Below, piece by piece: positions 22,341 to 33,934 of a stretch of DNA of 64,000 nucleotides. The notes below the pieces were generated by a model, which saw only the letters and a program-made list of their open reading frames with translations, was not told the origin of the DNA and searched no databases. Numbering within the stretch: the first letter of the stretch is position 1; each line of letters starts with the position of its first letter. A program made the translations under genes and the position numbers. Source of the stretch: Clusia tigrina (taxonomy: Eukaryota; Arthropoda; Insecta; Diptera; Clusiidae); the NCBI GenBank assembly GCA_920105625.2, contig OV050030.1, positions 88,583,152 to 88,647,151 of the forward strand. Reading direction: 5' to 3'.

Positions 22341-23699
22341 TGCTGTAATATCAAATTGTTCTAACCTTTCTGCTCCTGCCCACAATTCACAGGCAGCCCT
22401 GGTGTCGACTTCACTTCTGAACTCTCAGCTTGCCACATCAAGCGCAATGCCCAAAGATTTTATTTTTCTCGCTACTGCAATTGTGTTTTTGAAACCAAGA
22501 ACAGGAAACCCGATTCCATTCAGAGCAATCCTTGATTCCGCGTCACAATTAAATTTTATAACAAATCGTGCCGCTAGTCAGCTACAACTCAAAACAACCA
22601 AATCAAAAACCCAAATGTCTGGAATTGGTGAAAGGGATTTTGTGGCTGACCAAACTGTTGATATCTGTTTTCAATCTCATGATGGTGGTTATCATACCTC
22701 AATCACAGCCGTTGCCATTCCTTCGATCACCGACCATCAACCCAATATCTCTTTAAATGCAACATTTTGGAATATACCTTCAAATATAACTCTTGCCGAC
22801 CCAACATTCTTCAAATCTCAGCGTATGGATATTTTTATTTTGGAGCCGGACTCTTCTTTGATTTGATGTGCGTCTGCCAAATTCGATTGAGCCCAACCTT
22901 ACCACTCCTTCAGAAAACAAAGTTAGGCTTGATTGTATGTGGTGGAAGACAACCTTCCACTAGTAAAATTGTATCTTTAGCAGTCGTCGATAAACGTGCT
23001 TCAGAAAATGATTCTGATGGCTCTTTAGAGCAGATATTAAGGAGTTTCTGGGAGGTAGAGCTTTTTGCTGAGCGTAAGGCTACTAATGAAAGCTCTGAGT
23101 GCGAATTGCACTTCAAAAACAATGTTAAATGTTTAAGTTCTGGCGAGTACTCTGTGCGTCTTCCCACAAAACATAGCATTGACCTACTTGGTGAATCGTA
23201 TCAGCAAGCATTATTGCGTTTTAAGTCTTTAGAAACAAAGCTTCTTCGAAACACTGAATTACGAATTCAATACTCATCATTTATTAAGGAGTACAGAGAT
23301 TTAAATCACATGTCACTTGCTGACGATTGTTACTTTGGCACTCCAACGTATTTTTTGCCTCATCATTGTGTTTTTAAATCAGACAGCACAACAGCAAAAC
23401 TGCGAGTTGTGTTTGATGCGTCGGCATCAACTTCCACTGGCTATTCGCTTAACGATTTGCTGATGGTTGGACCTACAATCCAGCCAAATCTTTTCAGTAT
23501 TTTATTACGCTTTGAGATCGCTCTAACAGGAGATATATGCAAAATGTACAGATTTGTGCGAATGCTGCATCCTGACAATTTTCTTCAATGCATTTTATGG
23601 CGTGACTCTCCAGAGGAAAATAGCCAAATATATAAGTTAGATACGGTCACATATGGTACCAAACCGGCGGCATTTTTGTCTATTCGTACCATGCATTAA
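22341..23699 (+). pseudogene. pol: BEL/Pao protease and RT N-half
   Basis: Protease carries 'FRAILDSASQLNFIT' (about 22519-22563; D-S-A in place of the more usual D-S-G/D-T-G) and ends in the frame that stops at 22866. A shift there leads to 'GLFFDLMCVCQIRLSP', then 'KLGLIVCGG'. RT follows: 'YFLPHHCVFKSDSTTAKLRV' (about 23350-23410), 'VVFDASASTSTGYSLNDLL', 'LTGDICKMYRFV' (motif A, normally with a Y-R-Q trio) and 'YGTKPAAFLSIRTMH'. A TAA stop (23697-23699) lies where relatives carry glutamine. The rest of the RT continues in the same frame. Confidence 0.85.
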
Positions 23700-26247
23700 T
23701 TAGCTTATGATGAAGAGCGAGTTCTGCCAATTGGTGCAGAGACAGTTCGCAGAGATTTCTATGTTGACGACCTCATTTCAGGAGGAAATTCTGAAGACGA
23801 AGTCGCGGAGATTATGCGTCAAACAACTGAGCTCCTTAATAAAGGAAATTTCAAATTAAAAAAATGGTGTTCCAACAATTCTAAGGTGCTAAACCAAGTT
23901 CCAGAAGAAGATAAAGAAAAATATTTGAGATTTAGTGATGGGAGCGACGTGACCAAAACTCTTGGCTTGGTATGGGATCCTGTGGCAGATTCTTTCTTGT
24001 TTTCATTCATGCCACACTCACTTCCGGGTAAAGTGACAAAACGATCGGTATTGTCCACCATTGCCCGATTTTATGACCCATTAGGCTTGATAGGCTTACC
24101 CCAGACACTTTATTCACCTTGGGTAAATTTATTGGAAGAATTTAAAACAGTAGAGAGTTCTAAATTTCGTCGCTTAGTTTTGTTGCCATGCTCGAAGGTG
24201 GAAGTTCATGCATTTTGTGATGCAAGCCTGTCGGCATATGGTGCGTGCATTTACATTCGATCACAAAATAAGAATGGAATCAATGTAGATTTACTTTGTT
24301 CGAAATCACGAGTTTCACCACTAAAAATCCTGACAGTCCCAAAACTAGAGTTATCTGCAGCTATGCTCCTATCGGAACTTGTAAGCTCAATTTCAAAATT
24401 AGGAATTTTTGAATGTGATTTTCACTGCTGGTCAGATTCCATGGTGGTATTATCATGGTTACGAAATGAACCGTCAAATTTCACAGTATTCGTTTCAAAT
24501 AGAGTGAATAATATTCAAATTCTCACTGCAGGAATGAAATGGCATTTTGTACCAACCACAATGAATCCTGCAGATATCCTGTCAAGGGGATCAACACCAC
24601 GTGAATTACTGAAATGTAAGCTTTGGAAGCATGGCCCTCCTTTTCTTCAAGGCGATCGAGATACGTGGCCAGATACCCCAGGTTATGTTAAGGAACTGCC
24701 CGAGAAGCGCAAGAATATTTTGCTTTCAACATCAAACATGTCGGACTTATCATTAAAATGCAAATTTCTTAACTCCTTTGGAAAGCTGCAACGAGTATTC
24801 GGCTATATTTACAAATTTATTTCGCGAGGCAAGGACCGAAGGGGTCCACGTACAGTAGAGGATGTTCAGCAAGGCACATATTTATTGATTCAAATGGTAC
24901 AACAAAGACACTTCCCAGATTACAAAATACTCAAATCTGGTAGTCGCGTAGCATCATCTAGCAAAATCTGCTCTCTCACACCATTTTTAGATAACTTTGG
25001 TTTAATGCGAGTGAGAGGACGCCTCCAGCATTCAGCTCTGGACTTTGAATCGAAGCATCCAATTATATTGCCCCAAGGGCATCCGGTTACAAATTCGATA
25101 ATAGAATTCTTTCATCGCAAATTATTGCATGCAGGGACGCAGCCATCATTAGCCGCAATTCGTCTACAATATTGGCCAGTAGGTGGTCGCAAGGCAGTAA
25201 GCCACATCATTAATAAGTGTATCAGGTGCTTGCACGTACGGCCTAGGTTAACGGAGCACATCATGGGAGATTTACCGGAAGGAAGAGTAAAGGCAAACAG
25301 AGCCTTTCAAGTGACTGGTACGGACTTTTGTGGGCCATTCTACTATCGGTCTGAAGTTCGGAATAGACCACCAATAAAATGTTACATCTGCCTATTTATT
25401 TGCTTTTCTACAAAGGCTGTCCACTTGGAACTGGTAAAGGATTTGTCTACTCCAGCATTCTTGGAAGCTCTACGCCGAGGAAAACCGAAAACCATTTGGT
25501 CAGACAACAATAAATTTCGTAGGGGCGAAAAATTAATTGGTTTCTCTAAAAAGGTTGTTCTTCAATGAGACACACTTAAGGGCAGTTGAGCAGCAATGCC
25601 TCAGCGATGGAATTGATTGGAAATGCATACCACCTAGATCTCCACATTTCGGAGGACTCTGGGAGGCGGCTATTAAAACCGCCCAGTTTCATTTTTATCG
25701 AGCTGTCGGTTCAAACATTCTAAATTTCGAAGAGCTCCGTACTCTTGTGTGTCAAATATCCGCAATTGTAAATTCACGTCCTCTTTGTCCCATTTCAGAA
25801 AATTCTAACGATTTAGACGTACTAACTCCTGCCCATTTTCTTATTGGCGGTCCCTTCACCGCTATAATAGAACCGGATGTCACTCCTTTGAATTTTAATT
25901 GATTAAATCGTTGGCAACGCGTTTGCTATATGCAGCAACAATTTTGTAGAAAATGGAGTTCGGAGTACTTAACTCTTCTGCAGCAAAGAACCAAATGGCA
26001 ACACACTTCAGCAAATCTACAAGTGGGAGCTCTTGTTTTGATAAAGGACGAAAATATTCCTCCTTTAAAGTGGCAAATGGCAAGAGTAGCGGAAACAATT
26101 AAGGGTGATGACAATGTTGTTCTTGTGGCGGTTCTTCGCACATCAAGTGGTATACTCAAACGAGCCGTGACCAAACTAAGCTGCCTTCCCACAGATCCTG
26201 GCAATGTTGAAAGCGTGACCCTTCCAACGGGGGGAGGATGTTCGTAG
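23700..26247 (+). pseudogene. pol: BEL/Pao RT C-half, RNase H and integrase
   Basis: It opens with 'FYVDDLISGGNSEDEV' (the YVDD catalytic box, about 23758-23800), then the Pao connection domain and RNase H ('VEVHAFCDASLSAYGACIY', 'HCWSDSMVVLSWL'). Integrase has the HHCC zinc domain ('RKLLHAGTQPSLAAIRLQYW' to 'CIRCLHVR') and a core beginning 'VTGTDFCGPFYYR'. Near 25500 the segment between 'LEALRRG' and 'KPKTIWSDNNKF' is shortened and the frame shifts at about 25550. Then 'WKCIPPRSPHFGGLWEAAIK' (conserved glutamate) and the C-terminal domain run to a TGA at about 25900-25902 and on to 26247, close to the polypurine tract. Confidence 0.85.
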
Positions 26248-26513
26248 TAACACTATATTTAATTATATATACTCGTCTTTTAGTAATATAACAATGTTTA
26301 ACTCTCTTCATTTAACTCTCTATCTCTCTCTCTCTCCTCCTTTAATTTTGTATATGTATTTTTGATGTATTAGCATAGCTTGCACTGTGCAAATAAAATT
26401 CTCCCCAGTTGATCATATACCTTAAGCACATGTAGTTGCAATTTTTATTATTGGTCGTTTAAAAATTGAATAGTTCAAGCGGTTGGTAAAAAGGCTTACC
26501 ATTCCCATAAACA
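26239..26513 (+). repeat. 3' LTR of BEL/Pao element (275 bp)
   Basis: TGTTCGTAGTAACAC at 26239 to CCCATAAACA at 26513, preceded by GGGGGGAGGA. It contains AATAAA at 26393-26398. Confidence 0.85.
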
Positions 26514-26953
26514 TGGATAATGCTAAATGTAAATCTAGCATAGTAGCCTAACGAGAAAGAGAATGAATTTACAAATTATTTTTATTCATAAATATCGTAA
26601 GATAGTGCGGATAAGATTTTGTTTGCTGACTTAGTGAATAATTTATTGGTTTAAATTTTAAAGTATGCGAAAGAGACTCACTAAACTGATACTTTTAGAA
26701 TCAGAAGCAGTGAGTGAAAAACCAAAAGAGAAAATGCTGCGAGCTTAACTTTTAAGTTGAATTTAAAATTGCTCATAAAGAAGCAAAATTTTAGCGTTCA
26801 GTGCATGAGCGTATTACTGAGCTGGCTCTCTCAGTCAGCGTTCTTTCCTACACAGTGTAAGCACTCTCAAAGTGCGTCCAACATCTTACTTTCCATCAAT
26901 TTTATCTCAGACGCCTTCAGAGCAGCAATACGTGATCGCACATGCTAGTGAAT
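26514..26953. other. Unassigned sequence between BEL/Pao 3' LTR and next LTR
   Basis: A+T-rich with a 63-codon plus-strand frame (26757-26948) lacking motifs. No feature is supported. Confidence 0.35.
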
Positions 26954-27317
26954 TGTTGCGAGTCAAGCTCCGCTAACTTACGACCTACCCCAAATAACAT
27001 GAATAGTGTGTAAGAATCTATGTTTAATATTAAGTATCGCGTGCATACTTTTAGGGTACTCAGTGACGTGAGAACAAAAGTGGGTCAACTTTCCATTCAT
27101 GTAGGCCACGGCTAGCTAAGTAGCACAGGCACCTACTAGTAACACGTAATTAGGGCAACCTCAAAAGAAGGGCATCAAATAGGAAGTAAGTCAATAGATG
27201 TAAATTAGTATATAGAATTGTTCTTTGCTGAATAAAGTTATCAGATTGCATTCAAGCACAGAAAATCCAGCAGGGCGTATTCATTTTGGTATCTGCTGCG
27301 TAAACAACAAACTTACA
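26954..27317 (+). repeat. Gypsy-like LTR (~364 bp), probable solo or remnant
   Basis: TGTTGCGAGTCAAG at 26954, GAATAAAG box near 27230, end CTTACA at 27317. The first 11 bases equal those of the LTR at 12909-13268 and the lengths agree within 4 bp, so the two probably belong to related elements. No polypurine tract precedes it and the flanks show no clear duplication. Confidence 0.45.
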
Positions 27318-27359
27318 GAAGAACAACAATGAAGTAAGGACTACAGTCGCAACAAACTT

Positions 27360-28745
27360 AATTTCGTGTCCTCTGGCCAACCAACATATTGGCATACAGA
27401 TCCTGGAAAAATACCTGATTTATTAACTTTGGAATAATAGAAGGTATTAACAAAAGTATTTTTAGCGGTGCTATGCCAAGACTTATCTTCTGATCTTTCA
27501 CGAGTCTCATTATTTAATCTTTTCAATAACTAACTGGCTCAAGTATCGAAAATAGGTAAGCAGTCGTATAAATATCAACCCACGACTAAAATGCGAAGAT
27601 AAAATCGAGGCATCCTTTAAAATATAAATTCCGTTCTTGTGTCAGAAGATATACTTGCAGTTCCTACTAAATTGCCATTGCCATCGCATAGCACCCGGAA
27701 AACTACAATAGACATTCAAAAACCTAGTCAATGAGAAAAGACGCTTCAGACGCGTTTGCAAAAACACAGATGGATACGACCAAACAAAACTATGCTTTTT
27801 TTAAAAGATGAATCAGTGAAGGTTTACATGAAGAGTTGGAAAACACTTAAGAAACAATATGAAAAAATTATGCCCTATAGAAAAGTTTAACTTTTCCATG
27901 TGGAAGGCTAATATAAAAGTATAAAAATTCCAAACGAGTCAGACCCGCGACTTAGATTGAGTAACGGAATAAAGCGTTAACGTCTGCTCATAATATAGGA
28001 AAAGTGCTTCAACCAAATCCTGGGAACAATGATTCCGTAATTCCACCTCTGGTCATCCAAAAAACGATTAACCGAATTAAAGTTAAGGCAAAGGAAGTAA
28101 AATACACTGTCCAAAATCAGTTCAGCCTGAAAAAATTTCCAGGCTACGAATCAATTACTGCCAAAATAGTAGCTAGATATAACTATCAAAATTGTAACGC
28201 TGTTTAATGCTATATTTTTAATTGACTATTTCCCTTTAGCTTGGAAGATATCACATGTGATCATGATTTCTAAGCCCGGAAAACATAAAGCACAACCTAC
28301 GGTATACAGACCTATTAGTCTGATGCTAATGCTGTCAAAAGTTTTTGAAAGACTACTGATGCTAGAAATGTTACCAGATGTCAAATAAAGTGGTATAATT
28401 CCATATCATCGATTTGAATTTCACAAAAAAGACAGTACAATAGAGCAGGTAAATAGCATATCTGGCAAAATAAGAAACACTATCGAGAGAAAAAGTACTG
28501 CTCGGTAGTTTTCCTTGATATTGCTCACTCGTGGCACGCTGGTTACATATATAAAATCTGCAAATCCTTGCATGCACCAGATACTAAAATAGTAATTGAT
28601 CAATCGCAAGTACAAGGAGTTGGTTACTCCTTACTTTAACTCTAAAGCTTGTATCCTCGCAGCGATTCTATACCTAATGTTTACGGCGGATCTTCCCACA
28701 GGCAGTCGCCTTATGACGTCGACGTTTGCTAACGATACTGCATTG
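27360..28745 (+). pseudogene. Jockey-clade ORF2 fragment: endonuclease end, linker, RT (composite copy 3)
   Basis: Endonuclease C-terminal block 'PTYWHTDPGKIPDLLT' (about 27380-27430) with 'CQDLSSD' (about 27475-27495); linker 'LQTRLQKHRWIRPNKTM' (about 27750-27800); then an open stretch (28004-28207) with 'PNPGNNDSVIPPLVIQKTI' and 'FSLKKFPGYESITAKIV'. RT proper has 'AWKISHVIMISKPGKH', 'YRPISLMLMLSKVFERLL' and, after many shifts, 'LMFTADLPTGSRLMTSTF' (about 28672-28735). It is the longest of the three copies of this RT and shows that the composite's RT part came from an ordinary jockey ORF2. Ends at the junction with reversed Gag at 28745. Confidence 0.75.
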
Positions 28746-29530
28746 AGGAGCATTTCAACCCCTGTATGGTGTTACTGAACCTTGGTTCAATTCTGGAATT
28801 CGAATTTGGATACTGCTGACTATCCCCAGAGTTGAAGGGATTCCTTCCTTGCCTAATTGCTTCCGTGGAATTAATTCTAGGTCTGCTGAAATTATTCACG
28901 CCTTCCCTCCAGTGCGGATCCGGGCCCCGCTTCGCTGGTCTCATACTTTGATCCCATTCTGTTCCCCAATATACTGTCGACTTGCCTCATGACCATATGC
29001 TTGGCATACCATACAGAAGGGCGTGTTTTTGCGTGTAAAATAAGCAAATGGGGTTTCTTTGTTGAAATCTCTCGACCTGGTGGCCTTGGTGCTTTTATTG
29101 CGGAAAATGGCCCACAAATCTACCGACTTCTCGTGTGTTCCATTGCTGTACCACACCTACATCTGCAGGCGTGCTAGTCCAGCAGATTCCACCTGTTGCC
29201 GCTCGCTGTTGGTTTGCTTCTTCAATGGAAGATACCGCTTCAACTAGCTCTGCCATACTTCTCTGCGTTAGATTAAGTGTATTATTCGCTAAGTCCCTAT
29301 TTAATAGGCCTGCCTTGAATACAGAAATCATAGCCCGTTCGACTTGAGCTTTGAATGCTGCAATGTTTCCTTAAAACTGCCTGTTGTCCGCCTCAGCAGC
29401 GTTCCCGGTTGTATTCGTTATTCTTCCGCGCCTTATTGTCCTTTCTAAGATTTCTAATTTTCTTCTGGATCGCCTCCCCTGCAGGTAGTGCGCTTCCAGC
29501 AATTTTGTAACTTCTTTCGGAACTTCCATA
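28746..29530 (-). pseudogene. Ty3/gypsy Gag fragment (composite copy 3)
   Basis: Minus-strand reading from about 29530: a Lys/Arg/Glu-rich N-terminal part ('KEVTKLLEAHYLQG'), then the open block 29331-29095 'VFKAGLLNRDLANNTLNLTQ' and 'SMAELVEAVSSIEEANQQRA'. Further shifts precede 'NFSRPRINSTEAIRQGRNPF' (about 28905-28850) and the end at 'GLKC', at the same base as copy 2. Copy 3 keeps 55 bp near 29330-29385 that copy 2 lacks. Homology to copy 2 stops near 29408, marking the outer limit of the shared unit. Confidence 0.65.
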
Positions 29531-30849
29531 GACCGTAGTAATTCTTAGCTACGAACCCGTGACTACCAACAAATAAATGATACAACTCATATTTATAATT
29601 TTTAACTTTGCCTTAATAATTCCTAAGAATGCCACTTAATTTATAACTTTAAATAAAACCAGAATCTCATATGACTTCCCCGAATTCATTGATTCCCCAG
29701 ATATACTTTCAAAGTACATAATCGCATTTTCTCACTTCGCTTACACTTTATTCATATGAATAAATTTATTTACATTTAGCTTGGAATATGCCACGCTAAA
29801 ATAACTTTTTCCTTTAAACCGATTTCTGTTTTTTGTTCTGCTTTTATTATTTTACATTAAACTAGCTTCATTGGAAGGAAATAAGGTAGATTTTTCTTCG
29901 AATTTAATATTAAAACAAACATTTTCTTTCAAAACTATAAATTAACTAAACGGCGTAATCATATACAATAACTTTTTAGCTTCACTGTTTAATAAAACAA
30001 ACATTACTCCTTTTACAATAAAAATAGAAATGCAACTGCGGTGTAATCCAGTGTTAATTACATAAGTATAACATTTATACGTAATTAATTGCAAAACTTC
30101 CGATCTTGAATATAAATCATTTATATAAATATATTGCATTTCATTTGTTTAGGTGGCGATTTGCAATCAAACTTTGTTGAATAAGGCGATAATTTCCACG
30201 AAATGCTTCCCCGCTTTTCTATCCAAATATTGGGTAACATTTTTAGATTTATTTTATGCTCGGAGAGTAAAAGAATAAAATTTTCAAAAACAAATTGCAA
30301 AGAACGATTACAGGACTACTAACATTAATATATACAACAATTGACACCGTTTAGAACACGACTCAGCTTTATAGCTGCATAACTCCGACTTGCTGTTTTT
30401 CTACTGGACGTTAGCTGGGCGCTTTATAGCTGCTGAAGTTCACTGAGCTGAAATTGTTTACCAATGCGGTTATTGACTAGCCCAGTTTTTGAAAGTGCTG
30501 CCCGTGCATAGTTGTAAAAGTTTATGGCAGTTGAATTATTAAATGTGCGCACCTAAGAACATGGAACCGACTTTTGTTTATTAATAACAATTTTTATTAT
30601 ATTAAGGCCTTAAAGCCATGCATGTCTTTTCTAATTATTAACAAAGAAACCTTAACGCTACTGAGGTTTAGTTTATATTGTGAGGTTGACTCACATCTTT
30701 CTAGATGGGTAGTGCAACTACCTCTTAGTTGAGAACTCTTATTATCTACTGTTATACTAGCACCGAAAACAATTTGTGCCTTTTTTACATTATACAATAC
30801 ATAAATTTTCTTTCTATAAGTTTGTTGGTTCAGGTGGCTGATCCACGGC
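29531..30849. other. A+T-rich sequence, nothing recognised
   Basis: If copy 3 Gag still has its own leader, the 5' LTR should lie here on the minus strand, but I find no convincing TG...CA pair. A 101-codon minus-strand frame (30902-30597) starts inside the non-LTR 3' end described next and looks like its 3' untranslated region. Confidence 0.35.
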
Positions 30850-31245
30850 ATCCTTGCATGAATCACAATTAACGCCGTATTGTAACCACTATCCCTCCTC
30901 AACGCTGGAAAAGATATGAGTTTTATCTAGATCCACTTTGTCGAATTTAGGTATTGAGGTGGGATAGTCCTGCTAGAAAATAGTTTCCTAGTGATCTGGG
31001 CCGCAAGACGCCAGAACTAGTGAATTATTGTTTTCCTGTCGTCCGAGTCTTTACAACTACATCTACAATAGGTATTAAACGGTCGCTGCATTTTCTCGGC
31101 ATGCGTACCTACTAGCCAGTGACCTGTAAAAACCGCCATTAGACGGCTGGTGTCTCTTCGCTCCCTGTTTATAAGATCCCTTGACCTAGCAATACTGTAG
31201 ACTGATCAGGTCGCCCGCGATGTATTTCACGTTGTAAGTGCCCCC
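30850..31245 (-). pseudogene. 3' end of an I/R1-type non-LTR ORF2 (post-RNase H domain)
   Basis: Minus-strand reading from 31180: 'NRERRDTSRLMAVFTGHWLV' (about 31175-31120) followed by a Cys-bearing stretch ('TYCRCSCKDSDDRKTIIH', about 31085-31030), then 'SLGNYFLAGLSHLNT'. The 'LTGH' box plus C-x-C...H...C tail is the C-terminus of elements whose ORF2 ends in RNase H. The upstream RNase H and RT are not present; 5' truncation is usual for such elements. Frameshifts are present. Confidence 0.5.
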
Positions 31246-31339
31246 ATATTCTACCCGCCAAGGAGAGACTGTATAGGTAGATGCCCCCCTTGATCGCACA
31301 CAGAGAAACAGATACTAGCTCCGCATAGGTTAAGTCGAG

Positions 31340-31665
31340 AGAGGTCCCCCTTAGTTAGTTGATATTGTTGGGCACAACAAAAGGCAATATGGATGTATGG
31401 AGCCCAGCTGTGGGGAAATACTAGCTCATGTAGCATTGAATTAATCCAGCGTGCACATTCGAAAATTCTTCGAAATATTGTAAGCTCCCCCTGGTACAAA
31501 AAAAAGTTATAACAGCCACTGCGATCTTAAAATACCACTAGTAAAAACTGAACTAATAAATGTTAAGTGTAAATATAAATTCAAATTCCGACGTCATCTC
31601 AATTACTTGGCCAGACAATTACTCCAAACAAAAATTCACATACGGTTAGGCACTTAGACTGGAAT
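31340..31665 (+). pseudogene. Jockey-clade ORF2 C-terminus
   Basis: 'KAIWMYGAQLWGNTSSCSIE' (about 31386-31445), 'LIQRAHSKILRNIVSSPWY' (31446-31500), then 'KFRRHLNYLARQLLQTKIHI' (about 31580-31640). These are the thumb and C-terminal blocks of jockey-type ORF2, here 5'-truncated with one or two shifts. It sits tail-to-tail with the minus-strand non-LTR end at 30850-31245 and is followed directly by the hAT terminal repeat at 31676. Confidence 0.65.
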
Positions 31666-31675
31666 CAGTGCCGGA

Positions 31676-33000
31676 TTAACCCAGCACGGGGCCTGTAGCA
31701 AATTCTGTCAAGGGGCCCTTGGTTTGCTTTAGGTTCTCAAGTTTAGGGTATTAAATAAAACAAAACTGTTACAAATAAACTTTTCTAGATTTAATATGGG
31801 CAAATTTAGAGATAACACTTTCAATATCGACTTCTCTAAGCAAATCATGCTCTATATTCAACAAAGTGAGATGATTAAGACGTTATTGGCCCATCGTGTT
31901 CCTTAATTCATTTTTAATACGTTTTAATGTTGAAAAAGAATGTTCGCCACTGCAGTTAGTGATCATGAGAGACAAGTAAATGCGCAATGCAATTTCTAAG
32001 TTTGGGAAACACGAGTCTAAAGAATTATTTAATAAGAGTTTATAAAATTGCTGTTCCAGAGGCTCCTGTTCCTTGCTGTCAATAACAGGAGCCACATCTG
32101 TTTTCAGCAGCTCTGCGAACTGCACTAATTCGCCACCTAGGCTGTTCTCCAAATCATCTCGTAAGCACTGACCATACTTCTGTTGTAAGAGATTTTAGCT
32201 GTCGAAATTCTTCAAAAACACTAGTAATCTTATGATATGCTTTCATACGTTTAGTTAGAGCAGACAGTACGTTATCAATAATGACAATAAACACCTGAAC
32301 TTCGAACAAAATCGTCGATTGTAGTAGAGCCGCTGAAATGGTCGTAATTTGTATTTCGCTTGATTCGTCTTGATGTCTGTTGCTGGTATTCTTCACAGTT
32401 GGTCAGATCTTTGGCTCTTGCCTCAATATCTGAAAATGTGGATCGCATTGCTTGGACGTAGCCATATAATTATTCATAAAGGGCGTATCCCGTATTAAGG
32501 TCTTGATCAGACGACTGCAGCGAAGCACTAGTCGCTTGCAAGCGTTCTAGGATTCCGTTCCACGTAATTGTCATTATTCCCGTTTCTAACTTATTCATCG
32601 TTGAAACTAGTCCGTAAGCTTTATTACGGCACTCCGCTTTTTGATCCACGTTATTGAAAATGTCTTCCAAAACTTGCTTAATAGTGATAAAACCTGATAT
32701 AGCTAAATTAGGAGGATGATTAGAACATGATATAGCTAAATTAGGAGGAATTGCTGTCTCTTCACCTACAGCATCACTTCAGCAACATCACTCTGAACAT
32801 TAAAATACTCGATCAGCTTACGTGTTTTTGATAAAACAGCTTCGTTCATTTTTTCCTTTTCATCTTTTGCTTTACGCTTAGCACTTCCAGAAGCGTAGTG
32901 CCGACCCGTATTTCTAGAACTGCTGCTCATGTTACCTATAGTCAGACAAATATCTTACCTTAAGTGAAGTTATTCTCGTTGATATTTGTGCTTTGTACAT
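31676..33000 (-). mobile_element. hAT transposon deletion derivative
   Basis: The left end CAGTGCCGGATTAACCC (31676 on) is the terminal-inverted-repeat type of hAT elements with a zinc-finger/DUF4371-type transposase. A minus-strand transposase remnant follows. The matching right end was not found; it should lie within a few hundred bp of 33000. The flanking 8-bp duplication could therefore not be checked. Confidence 0.55.
31800..32931 (-). pseudogene. hAT transposase, internally deleted
   Basis: A start codon near 32929 opens a basic N-terminus ('MSSSSRNTGRHYASGSAKRK...') that reaches a stop after about 55 codons. Further pieces: 'NNVDQKAECRNKAYGLVSTM' (about 32650-32590) and 'RLQATSASLQSSDQDLN' (about 32545-32495), both from the region after the catalytic core. 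The C-terminal dimerisation domain follows, 'LRIYLSLMITNCSGEHSFST...LKRIKNELRNTMGQ' (31985-31886). The zinc finger and the part of the core with the first two catalytic aspartates are missing. The remaining dimerisation segment has the conserved E-x-S-F motif. Confidence 0.65.
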
Positions 33001-33934
33001 ACAAAAACTCTTCTATTGTGTTTTAAAAAAGATAATTGAATGAGTTGCACACAGCGCTACGTCACGCACGAAAACAGTACTCGAAGCAATGTCAAAACAA
33101 CTTTTCTCAAGAATGGCTCACATCTAATGTGCTTTTAAAAGTTTTTTACGTTGTGCCAAAGGTAAATGTATAGCAATTTCTTATTGTTTGATAGTCAATA
33201 GAATCCTATTTTATTTATTCGATTTACGACTAGCTCGATCGATGACAATGTCAGGGAATTCCCCTATTAGTTTTGCAGTGCTGCCAACTTGCGTGTAGTG
33301 CAGTGCAAGTAGTACAATACATAACTTGTGGTGTGGCCAGCGCTCAATTTTAGAAATGTGGTACAATTTAAAATTATTGTTGTAGATTTTGATACCAACG
33401 TTTCTCGTGGTAGGTATTATACCTACACCCATAGAATAACACCAAGAAGGTAAACGCTCATACAAACATGAATTCGCCGCAATATGGCAGACAATGGGGG
33501 CGAATTGATATTTGCATATAAAAACACAAACTGATAATGGCTTAGCTGCTGTCAGACTAATACGTACAAGCAGCAATTTTTGGTTCGTTTACCTTCTTGG
33601 TATATTCTATGCCTACACCTACCTATAGTAATTGAAAAAAAGTTTAAAAACCAAAATATCCAAATGTGCATACCTTAAGCAATTATTTTATAGTAAAGAT
33701 ATTCAAGTAAATTAAATGTCGAATTTTTAATTCAATATCTTTTTGTTTATAATTTGAATAATTCTTATTTAAATTACCCGCCTTTTTACTTGAGACTCTG
33801 AAACACCTTGCTCTTAATCTACCGTCACTAGCTTTCAATAATCTCGAAAGATGATCGATATGATAATCGATTCAAAAAAAAGTCAGCAATATTCACTCAT
33901 AAAATTAATAATAAATGCAAAGAAAAACGAATTC
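33001..33934. other. Unassigned sequence
   Basis: Contains a 121-codon minus-strand frame (33576-33211) without motifs or family resemblance. It could hold the lost right end of the hAT derivative and leader sequence of the piggyBac remnant. Confidence 0.35.

Larger units (their letters stand above)
20268..26513 (+). mobile_element. BEL/Pao LTR retrotransposon, almost complete
   Basis: About 6.2 kb: 5' LTR (alignable part 20268-20464), primer-binding site starting TGGTGACCCCGACGTGAT (20467-20484), Gag, protease, RT, RNase H and integrase in order, a GGGGGGAGG polypurine tract and a 275-bp 3' LTR starting TGTTCG at 26239. Damage is light: a few in-frame stops and frameshifts and a small integrase deletion near 25500. 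Over the shared part the LTRs differ by only about three substitutions plus changes in a CT run. The left LTR lacks the first ~30-60 bases matching the right LTR, so no target duplication could be confirmed. Confidence 0.85.

Noticed and set aside
30597..30902. 101-codon minus-strand frame as a host gene
   Set aside because: It begins within the 3' end of a non-LTR element and has no start context, motif or splice sites.
33211..33576. 121-codon minus-strand frame as a gene
   Set aside because: No domain, no repeat copy, no splice or promoter signal; length is not exceptional for this composition.
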